Origin: Plazaster borealis
Taxonomy: Eukaryota > Echinodermata > Asteroidea > Forcipulatida > Labidiasteridae
Direction of reading: 5' to 3'
DNA: 64,000 bases
NCBI GenBank assembly: GCA_021014325.1
Contig: CM037474.1
Location: 19,834,488-19,898,487, forward strand
Positions 26,301 through 38,300 of the stretch are shown piece by piece. The notes under the pieces are model-generated. The model worked only from the letters and a program-made list of their open reading frames with translations. It had not been told where the DNA came from and searched no databases. Within the stretch, counting starts at the first letter, position 1, and the number at the start of each line of letters is the position of its first letter. Both the position numbers and the translations under genes were made by a program.

Positions 26301-29300
26301 TTCATTTGGTCAAATTTTCATGATCAAAATTCTTAGGAAAGTCCATAGTATGTCAAAGTTGATTACAAAAAGAACGAAAACAAGATAATCAATATTCTTG
26401 CTTAAAGGCACTGAACACGTTTGGAAATTGTCAAAGACCAGTGTTCTCACTTGGTGTATCCCAACATATAAACAAGCCTGTGAAAATTTGGGCTCAATTG
26501 GTCATCGAAGTTGCAAGAAAATGATGACAGAAAAAACACCTTGTTATACAAATTTGTGTACTTTCAGATACGAATAAAAACTTCTTGCGAGAAGTTGTTG
26601 TTATTTTAGTTAGAATATACCCCTTTCTCAAAAACTACGTTACTTCAGAGGGAGTCGTTTTCTACAATGTTTTATACTATCAACAGCTCTCCGTTGCTTG
26701 TTACCAATTATGCTAATATTATTTGTTTTGAGTCATTACCAAACGTGTACGATACCTTTAAATAAATTGAAAAATGTTGGGCATAATTTTGGGACACCCT
26801 GGACTGTTCTTTTAAATTGAAAATGTTGCCTTACATGTCTCTTTAAAACTAAAGGGGATTTAGAATAGATGGACATAAAGCTATGAAATGAACAATAACT
26901 TCAAAATTGAAAGTACCAATTATTTCAAGGTTGCCATATCCAGTTAATACTGATCTTTGGAAATGCCATCCTGCTAAACTGAAGTACTTATGTAAAAGGA
27001 ATTTATTAGGAGTCCAAGGATAGCATAACCCTGAGACAAATCTCTGATGTGGTCATAACTGGTTTTTATGTCGTATCTCAGTTTGCACGATGACATTTGT
27101 ATAGCTCAGTCTGTACTTTGGGAAAACTCAGTATTAGGTTCACGTATTAGCCAACGACTGAATATTTATTAATATTATAATCAATGTAAATTAAATGTAA
27201 AGAAAAATGAACATGAAAATTGACATCACATTTCATCTTTCAAAGACGGTAGTGTTTGGGGGATAACTATTAAATAGCATTTATTAATCGGAAAGTTTAC
27301 TGATGAAGTTAATACTTGAAAACACAAGTTGTCCAACATTTGTTGTAATATTATCTTTGAGAAAATTAGTTGAATTTGTGTTTATTCCGAAAATAAGAAT
27401 GCGCACACTTGTTCAAGGTCATGAACTAGAGCCATCTATCATAGAGCTGTTTAGCGCAAAAAAACTTGCCAAGCTAAAATAGCATGTAATTTATACATGG
27501 ACATAATTATTGCATGGACGAAACATTTTCTACTTCTTCTTATCGTGTCCACACACGCTAGTTTTGTTTTCAGCCAGAACCGGTCTTTGGCATTTTCATT
27601 GAATTCAGCTAGGTTTCCAGCCTCGCATTTCTGCTCCAGTAGGGGACATCTGAGTAGTGCTCAATTGTCTGTGGTTCTGAACCGCATATGCAGGTCACAT
27701 CCTGGTCGTTCAGATAGCCCCATTTCTTGAGCGTTACTTTGCAGCGACCGGTACATGATCTGGGTCGGTTGAGGCATTTCCATACAGCCCAGCTTGAGAC
27801 AGCACCGGGTGGGTGTTCTTCTATTGCACTAATGGACATGGATGTTACTGTTGGAAGGTTGGCAAGCCTTTCTTTCCATACTTAAAATGCTCTGTGAAAT
27901 TGGGTCCAGTTCTGCACCATCAGCATTTCAAACATTCATAAGTTATAATCCTGCAGAGGCTGTGACTTGGCCTACTAGTCTATTATCAAGAACAACCCCA
28001 GAGCATTTCAATCTGTAAATTAATTGTCCATTTGAGGTTATGATTTATTACATAAAATGATAACTTGCTATCTTTATCAGTGCTTGAAGTGACACTGATT
28101 TTAAAACTATTGTTCCGATCCAGCCACACTTTTAGCGTCAACTTCTTTGTTTTTGTTCCTTGTTCCTCGTTTTGTCTGTTTGTTTGACAAATTCTTTTAA
28201 TACGGTTTTTTTTTTCACAGAATTTTGCCCCAATTTCTTCTTTTAGAAGTTTGTTAAAATACGGAAATATTTCAAATCTTTCTGTTATTATCATGATCAT
28301 GAGTTAAAAAAGTTCTGTACATTTTGGTGGCGGACTTTTTCCCGTAATTTAACGGTGAATTTCTTTACAGTGTAGGAAAATGGAACAGCATTCCATTATA
28401 ATTTTTAAAAAAAAACCATGGTAAAGGTCTACAGTACCGTAAAGAATCCTTTAGAGGTCAAATAGGTCAAATCTGATTATTAACCTTACCTCCACTATAA
28501 TGCCTTCCAACTGGTGTCCTGTTCGATTGGTGAACTCGGTCATGTCGTAGTTCTCGTCGATATCAACAACTGACCAATTAACGGCAGCCAATCTATTCTT
28601 GAATTCTTCGTTGTACAAATGAGGATTAAGGAGATTATGGTCCTCATCGATAATCCCTGAGAGGATAGAAACGGATAAACATTTTTGAAATCAATGACAA
28701 TTTTATGTAAACTCTTTTGAGCTGACCAAGGCCGTAAGCTCGTTGAATGTTGTAATGACAGACGCATTCAAAGTACTCTCGTTCCCTAGCAACTTCGCTC
28801 CCTAGCAACTTCGCCCTAGCGATTATCATCGCGCATCCAAAACATGTATTTGTTTAAATAAGTTTTGTAATCGGAGGTGAGCAAAATTCTTAATTTTTTG
28901 CAGCAACCGGAAGTTGAGGTCAAGTTTAAATCTCGGGTTTTCTTCGTTATATTGTTAAAATGATGATTTTCCTTTCATTTTTTTTTATCACTAGTATTAC
29001 ATTCCAAACAACATATTTGTCATGGTCATAAACCACGTTAAACTAAAATAATTGACAAAACAAAATCTTGCCCACGTAAATCTCCGTATGGTTGGGACCA
29101 CAATGGTCCCGGAAGTTCAAATATGCGCGAGACTTGCACAGTATATTACCAATGATTACATGTACCGACGATGCAGCTTATTAACATGCAACGATTCCAA
29201 AGTCAACAAAAAATATACAATATATTGACCGATCCATATAAAGCACAAGTTCTGCACACCGCCCGGCCACTGCTAAGACGCTGGCAGCACAATATGTTGT

Positions 29301-32300
29301 ACACAAAGACATGAGAAAACCCATTTCCTTTTCTACTGTTATGTGAATTGGGTTTCTTGCTCAACGATTTGCACAATTTCCAAGACAGGACAGCATGACA
29401 TGTAGAACATTGACCATAAATATTTGCAACTAAAAAACTTTAACTGAATTCTGAAAACAGCGCAGACGATAGGTGAGTGTAATAAGTGTGATAGACACGG
29501 AAGCTGCACGGTCGGGTTAAAAATGCGTCACATTAGCTAGGAATTTTCAAATCAGATTTCAGTATTCACTTCCTCTTTTAATGTTAATATTCATTATTAT
29601 TTTCTATTTCATTATGTCATGCTGTCCTGTAAGGGAAATTGTGTAAATCATCGAGGATGACACTTAATTCTCAAAAAACGTAAACCCCCCGGTTTTTTCA
29701 TGTCTTTGTGTACAAAACCTTGCACTGGAAGCGTCCAAGCAATGGCGGCGCGGCCAGCAGCACTTGCGCGTACGGGCTAAAAAAGATCGGTCTATGACCT
29801 GTCAAATAAATGCTGACTATTTTTATAAAATCTAACAATTAAATGCTGACCATTTGCTTATAAAAACTGAAAATTAAATGCTGAACACCTTGACAATATA
29901 TATATATAGCCTAGGGCCTATATATTTCTTTTATAAAGGCAATGATTAATCAACCAGCTTTAAAAACAAAAACAAACATTTGCTATAGGCCTACATTATT
30001 TAACCATTCAATACAATTCAATACAAGTTCCACTTTAACTACATTAAATGTCAAAATCTTTCTTGCAAAAACCCCCACCCCACATTATTGTTTGTTTTCT
30101 TTTAAATTAGTCCAAATCAACATTTATCTTGGGGCGAACTTGCTGGGGGCCACATTGTCAGGGGGCGAGATTGTTACAACCAATGGCGAGCAAAAGTTGA
30201 AAGTAATTCTCTTCGGAAAAGAGTGTTGATTAGCTTTCATAATTTGTTTATAACCTTTTTGTCTTTTTAATGGTATTGCAAACTACAGCGAGGGTGGTTC
30301 GATTTCTGACGCTTCAAAATTCTTTCTCTTTGAAATCTCTCTTTCCCGTCCGGTTTTTATTTATATTTTTAAATGGTACATGGGAGACAAGTGGATTGTA
30401 CTGAACTGGTTTCAAGTATCTCTAATAACCTAATGATTGGATGGCGGGGTGAATGATTTAAATGCTAACGGAACCATTTCAAAAGACATTGGGTCTTAAC
30501 TTTGCAAGAAACGTTCTCTCGAGTCCTGAAGACTCGAGGGTAATGACCCGACCTTCGTGATAATTGCAGTTTAATTACACATAGTTAAAATCAATAGCTG
30601 CAAAAAAGAGCTCTCAATGTCAGAAAATTCATTATTAAAAAATGATTTTCTTCGTAGGATAAAGGGAAAGGTTTTAAGTGCTGCATATAGTTATAAAATT
30701 GCCGCCAAAATAAATCAAATTAATGTGAAGCTTATAAGTGGTTCTGCAGGTTGGGCATCAATAAAACACCAAGGTTGGTTGAACAGACTAAATATTGCGC
30801 CTTATTAAAAAAAAAAACAGGTACTGTAGCTGAGTGAATTTTTTTTTAAAATATCATAATTCAGTGAAGTTGATTTATATTAAGCATGCAATATTGTTTG
30901 ACATCATTCATGGTTGTCCTTGTGGAGCATTGTAGTGTTCAAGTCTATAAATATTTGAATTGAACTTGCCATACTAATTACTCATTCACGTGACTTTTAT
31001 TTCAATATATAACATACCGTAACTTTCTATAGGAGCCCATACACACTGTCGTCACACCATGAATAATTTTATCAGAATCAATGATGACGTAAAACAGAAC
31101 ATACAAATACAACCCTGAAGGCTTTACATAGTCTGTTTGGGAGTGAAATTATCAAACAAAGCTAAATGGGCAATCGATCACCCTATATAGACAAAGACAA
31201 TATTGTGGTATGTTGCCATAACAAAAAGGGAGTTGTATTTTCGAAGTTGATTTGTTGAATTGAACTGATGTTAAAGGGTGTGTACAATATTGGTAAGAAT
31301 GAAAATATAAATGCTCACAGATTTGCACATAACTCACATGGTATAAAGATGGTCATGGTAGAAAACTTCCCTCGAAATAGTTTTGCTTAAAATGCCATAG
31401 TTTTTAAGAAATGAGTAAAATAATAGTATTTATCCTGCAGGATAAATTCCGATGTTTAAAAAAAAAGTTAAAACACATAAGGGGGTTTTCACTGTTTTCT
31501 CATGACTCCGAAGACCGATTTAGCTTAAACTTTCACAGGTTTGTTATTTCATGTATATGTTGGGTCACATCAAGTGTGGATACAGGTCTTTGGCAATTAC
31601 CAATGTTGTACACACCCTTTAAATGCAATGGAATATGACTATGTGGAAGGATGGGGTAAAATGTTGTTTTGGGTGTTTTTTTTGAACGAGTTATGCACTA
31701 ATTAGTGGTTTTGCTGAGACAGATTCAGTACACGTACTTCCCCGTAATATTTTAATGTACAGTATATAAGCCTATACAGTATAATGCCCATTAGCTAACA
31801 GTTTGACGTTCTCACAACGTTGTAATGAAGTCAGACTTTGGTATAGGTAACGTTATTAATATAACGTTGAAACAACACTACTTTGTCGACTCCCCTTTTC
31901 GTCTTCCAAACGCACGCAAGGACGCAATGTAACAACCACGTTGTTGGCACGTTAAGACACGTTTCCAGTGACCTTTTGAAAACTTATATAAACGTTATGA
32001 CAACGTTGCCTGAGCGTGTTTGTTTGGTTGTTATAACGTTATCTCATGGCCCGTCATCACACCTTGACGATTTAGCCAGCGTATGCCGACGTATGAAAAC
32101 ATTGGCGAATACGCTGGCGTACGTCGAATAAGTTATGGATAAGTTTTGTATAAGTTAAGAGCACGCTGAAGCACGCTGGTATACGTCGTAGTATGGCTAG
32201 GTCGTCGAAAAACATCTTCGACGTATGCCATCGTATGGCTCATACGTCCCACATACGTCCCGCATTACTTGTAAGTTACTTATAAGTCGACATACATCGA

Positions 32301-35300
32301 GATAATGTCAGTTGAATTTGTGATTTGAATCGTCGAGCGGCAGCATTTTTAAAGGCTACATTAGTTACCGTCGGGGAAATTAAGACCACCAAGCTCGTTT
32401 CCAACTTATTGAGTTTAAAACATTGCAAGTGATTAACTCTTTCATGCGCTGACCGGTCACTAGCGACTAGTTTAAATCCCTTCAGAAAAATAGTTGTAAA
32501 ACAAAAAGCAAAGATCGCACGGCTACATATTTTTCAGAATGGGAAAGAGGACTCTTGAGGGTGCTATTGTGACCGTTTGTTTGTTTGTTTGGTTGTTGTT
32601 GGTTTGTATTTTTTGTTTGTTTGTTTGTTTGTTTGTTTTTTTGGGGGGGGTTTACCATTTACAAAAAAACCAAGTAAACACTTAATGTGTCCATATGTTC
32701 AATTTATCACTAAAATATATGGTGCATGAAAGGGTTAATGAATAAAGAATATGATTAGGGGAAATTAAAACTGACTTTAGATATTTCTAAAGAGCTCACT
32801 CTTGCTAAGTTTATACCAGTACAAATTATACAAAGATATATTTCAGGACTATACTGACAAAAATAAAAACAATGGCATCTCTGAAGAGCTCAAACATCTC
32901 AGTATATTTATTTTGAATAAAGCAATCAAAATAAGCACGTATATAGGCCCAAAACATCGTTTTTTCAGTGTTTTCACCCAATCATGAAGACCACATTGGG
33001 CCTATGAATAATCACCCTATGGTTGATAGAATAAGAAAGAAGATGAAGAAATAACAGATGAATACTATCCAATTAATTTCTCGTCTATTTTGCTCGGGTC
33101 AGCATTCTTGTAGGCTAAACTTGTAACCGATAAGACATACAAACTCACCCAAATGTATTCCCACATTTTTGATATCGCGAGCAGTAAGGAAAGACTCGCG
33201 ATATTTGTTGAAGTTGCAAAGACTGAAAGCTGGAAATGGTAACTCGGTGGTGTAATTGATGTCGACTTTATTAGTATGGTGCCATTCACAATAGCGAATT
33301 AGAGTGAGTACAGCTTGTTGCAGAAACAGCGTCGTCGCAGCTACGGTAGCCACTAACCATATGAGTCGACGAAGGACCCCGCCGTCACCAGCGATGTGTT
33401 TCACACCGTGGAGATCGGACACATCCCGTGCCCATTGCCGGAGATAAAAACGTTTGTAACAATTCGTCATCGCGTTCTCAAAATCTGATCCTCATTAAGA
33501 CGTCGAAAGATCATGCGAGTCTATTATATTCATCCGTGATGTGCTACGCTTTTTCGCACGAGTTCGGTTAATCAGAGTATTGACTTGGCAGCGCTGTGCT
33601 TATCGGCGGCTTTTTTTAATCAGTGGGTCGGTCTCTCACTTTCAACTGGCTTTAAATTGACGACGAGTTGTATAAGCCAAATAAAGAAAACCCATACCAA
33701 TGTCAATTTGCTTTTGTCAAACTTGAATTGATGGATGCTCTTTCATTACACACTGTTTAATCAGGAAGTCTTGCGCATGGTTAAGTATACGTGTACGGTT
33801 AGTTTGTCAAATTAATCCACCGGATCATCGTTAAACGTAGACTTGATGTGTCAATAAAAAAACCTCATAAATACCACGACCCACCCACACTGCCCACCGG
33901 AGCTGAATGAACCTCGATTAATAATTTAAAGGGAATACAAACCGCAATGTGAGGAAAAGCACCTGCTTTATTTGCATAAAATTCTATCTTTACGCAATGT
34001 TTGTCTTATAATGAAAAAAAGAAAATTAACATCATTCTAGTCCATTTCCTTTCCTAAATCTGACCTATAATTTAATAACATGGATGCTATGCAACGATGC
34101 AACTAAACGAACGCAAATAACATGCTGAATAAAAGCCTACAACCATTAGCTAAAAGCTTTGACAAACCACACGTCGACTATCATTATAAAGCTTTTGTTT
34201 TATGGGATACCTTCCGGAGACCGGAGTTGACCGAAAGTTTTAAAAGGAAATTTCAATTAACTAACAAAAATGATTAATTAGGCACTGGGGCCAAAAGGGG
34301 ATCGATGACAAAAAAGTACAGACACTCTGAACGGGTCACGTGACTCTCTGGTGTTATCTTGAAAATATAAAGCAATGGATCACAAGGGAAATAAAGCCTT
34401 TTGGTTTATTGCTTGATATTTGAAATAAAAAGTCGCTTCCCCAAAAGGTGATCCCTCTGCTGCCGCTTCCCAGGTTTTATAGTAAACTTGGGTGTGATCC
34501 CTGGCTATACGGCAGCTACAGGTTGAATGGCTTCTGACTGGCACCCGAACAAAGATATTGACAAAATAGGGATAACGGCAACATTAGGGCTATAGATAGC
34601 TCAGTTGGTAGAGCGCCGGCACGTTAATCCGGATGTCACAGGTTCAAGTCCCGCTTTAGTCAATTTTTCTGTGTTCAACCCACAATTACTTGAAAATACA
34701 ACTCATATAAGCCTACATCTTGAAATCACTCAATTTTCCCGAACGGAGATATTTCACTTTCTGAACTCACAAAACTACAAACCATAAACCTACAAAACTG
34801 TCTTTCACCCGTCGGACGGTGCCAAACCATCATGACCTGCTAGTGCAACTGAATGTTTGAATATTTTAGCAGATGATTCGAGTCTACTTATCTTTAAATT
34901 TAGTTTCTTTTGACGACGTTGCATGGTGGATGGTCTGATTTTCGCCGAGATAATTTGTGTAAGAACTTTTTCTCTGGACGAATTTTTGACAGATGTTTCA
35001 AAACGAAAAAAAACATACAAAAACTGAGACCATTCAACCACCTTGAGTTGTGTATTAATTAATGTCATGTCGTCAAGTCGATCAATTTATCTACCACGGT
35101 AGTGCCCTTCAACTTAGACAAAAGGAGGACAATATTCGTGGAAGTGTTTTGTTTGAACAAACCACTTTTTGACGAGTTGTGTACTAACATAATTAAAGCC
35201 ATGTTCTCGACGTTTCGAACAGTATACTCTGCTCGTCTTCAGGAGCAGAGTATACTGTTCGAAACGTCGAGACCCAACCGGTTATTTTCAGAACGAACAC

Positions 35301-38300
35301 TCCTCCCAAAAGAGATTTTACACATGGTTGTACCCGCAAGTTTACTACTTTTTATAGTTACTTCTTATTTTCAACACCCTGCAAAGCTTCAAACACCACT
35401 TAGTTTTCATTTAGTAGTTTATTTCTACCTCCATGGTTTACCCATGTAAGGTATTGCACTATCAGCACGCCTCTTAACGAACATTATTAGGAGTTGTCAA
35501 ACATGTTTTATGAAGTCATTTGTTGCATAATTCTGAGTTCTGGTGGATTATTGATTTATTGGAAACTATTCTGACGTATCTCTTTTTGTAGCCGGATACA
35601 GACGTGGTTCATTTGGATAGTGTCTATTCTCTTGGACAAGGAGAAATTCACATCTTCTTTCGATCTACCAAAGATTCTTCCTGCATTAATTATAGCTCTT
35701 AGGTCTGGGGAAATGTCTGTATATTCGATAACAGTACAGAAACCCCCAACATTCATTCAACAATGAGAAGAAAACTAAGTTCGAAACTATCAAAATAGTG
35801 TGTTTAAAAATAGTCTTGATGTATTCGTTGGATATGTACCAATCAGCCTGAATGTTTTCACTTGTCTTGCGTGAAAACATTTCGTTAAAAACCCAAAACA
35901 AAAACAAAAACAACAACTAATTTACAACTACATTAAAGGGTTTGTATACGTTTGGTAATTGGAACCCACTGTTTGTTTCAATACTATAAAGTTGTAGTTA
36001 TAGGCCTACAATAAAACTAACCTGTGAAAATTTAATTTCAAAAGGTGGTAGCGTTTTTGAGGTATCGCCGAAAATCCGGAGCGGTAATAAGTCCCCACGC
36101 AGGAAGAATAATCCGTGTTGGAATACATATCTGAGAAACGTTAGTGACAGTAACGTTTCTCAAATTCAAATTTTGAGGGATAAAAACTGATATATTTTTC
36201 TATAACCACATTACTTCGAAGTGAAATGATTCTCAAAATGCTTTATGCTATCGAAAGCTGCTGTACTTCTAACCAAGTAGATTTGTATTGCCATTAATTT
36301 TAAGAGCGATTACCAAACGTATACCTTCCCTTTAAATAAGTAGGGGTGGAGTCATTATGACTTTAAGATCCCGTAACCTAAAACTTACCAAAATGAGTTC
36401 CAACATTTTTGAGGTCGCTTGGGGTTATGGCCGACTCGCGGTATTTGTTGAAGTTACACACCGTGAACGCCGGGAAATCGAGCCGAGTTGTAAAATTAAT
36501 ATCAACCCTCACGATGTAGTTCCAGTTGAAATACGAAGTTAACGTAAGGGTTACTTGGACTAGAAATATTGTGATTGCAGCTAGGGTAGCCACTGACCAT
36601 ATTAAACGGCGAACAATCCCGCCGTCACCCGCTGCGTGTTTCAAGCCGTGGAAATCAGACACTTTCTGCGCCCAGTGACGAAAGTAACAGCGTCTGTAGC
36701 AGCCCATCGTTGCGTTTTCACTCGGTCTCTCCAGTAAATAAAAGAGAGTCTTGTAACCGGGAAGTCCAGAGTGGCTGGGGGCTGATGGGGCTAAGGTGGC
36801 GTTGCCCGTATTTCCGATTGTCAGTTTATGATGTCGTGGCGGTTTCGTGTGTGACCTAATCGCTAATTGCATGAATTTGGCTTGGAGTCGATGGTTGCAT
36901 GGTTAATGCATGCAGAAAGACGGGCGATGTCAAATAATTAACGCTAATGAAAAAAGGGTTGTTTATCCACCCCGCACTGTCAATGTCAAAACCCGAGGGA
37001 TAAAGGATAGCAAAGAGAAACCACGTCACCTTTATACAATGTTAACCAAATGGAAAACCAAGATCATCGATCATCAGTAGCACCACCATAATATTAAAGG
37101 GAAGCCAGAGATTCGCAACGATAGTTCCGCCAAAAACGATCATGACCTTTCTCAAGCCTGGCAGAACCACGTTTAGGCCTATACCACGTTTAAGTTCCTT
37201 TTTCTATGTTTATACCAAGTGAAACGTAAAACCACGTTTATCCTTCCTCCATGTTTATACCAAGACGTTCGTTCTGAGCATCACAAGATTGTAAGAATAA
37301 TTGAGACTGCCATCTTGTTCTGTTCATGCATCCCATAAAGTGAAGATTCTTTGATTTTTTATCACTTTCCTCGTACATAATATTCATGATCGAGATTTGA
37401 ATTCTCACCGGTCCATCACGTGCAATATGCTATTTTTGCTGTTTACGAAATGTTCGCGCGCGTATTCACGTAAATACGCATGCGTAGTAGACTATCACAT
37501 GGGCAACAGTCAAGCACATGGTAGACTATTACATTTCTAATAGTCTACTCAAATTGTTGAACTTTCGCACGGGTCTGTACGCGCGAACATCAATGCTAAA
37601 TACACATTAGGAAAGATGGTAGCACACGTAATGTCAATCCGTGCTTTCCCCGAGCTCACTGATGCAGAAAAGTATGAGGTATAGTAAAACAAATATAACA
37701 TGGTTTATTTCGGATTGACAGCCGATAATTAGCTTCCTTTGGTATTGGAAGTTGACAATCTAATTTCCTCCCGGCTTCACCTCATCAGAAAGTAGTTTGT
37801 AACACTTCCAATACTTCGGGGAGCTAATGTCGAATGTCCACCCTCAAACCATGTTATATATTATGACAGGAATCTGTTCTGGGAGTCATTAATTATTGTT
37901 TATTTGGCCATCATGAACGTATTTCGTTGATGTTGACTTACCAAGTAGTCTTGGCTCAAAACATCATTATTCGTCAATCGTGCGCACTATAAGCTGATAG
38001 CGCAACATCGCAACAGTAATACTGTTTTGGGGGAACAAAAAACCCGTTGATTTACAACTGGATTTGCCGGATTAACGTTAATCCGGAGGTGCCAGGTTCA
38101 AATCCCGTTCTAGTACATTTGTCTATGTTCACCCCCAAATTGAATTAAAATTTACCCTGTCCGTTTCCCTTGTGGTTTGTATACACCGCTCATCAGACAA
38201 TATAATAATTTACAAAGCCCCTCGGTCTATATAACCGAACAACCAATAACACATTCATTATATTCTAAATCCGCCAATAAGCATTGTCAAAGGTTATTGG

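Noticed and set aside
34593..34668. Functional tRNA-Asn gene
   Set aside because: The cloverleaf is imperfect (anticodon stem and acceptor mismatches), there is no good Pol III terminator right after it, and a SINE body shared with 38057-38215 follows.
35205..35272. Hammerhead ribozyme in the 30-bp hairpin
   Set aside because: A GAAAC-GTC-like word is present, but I cannot find the CUGANGA core in the right place; a plain hairpin explains the sequence.
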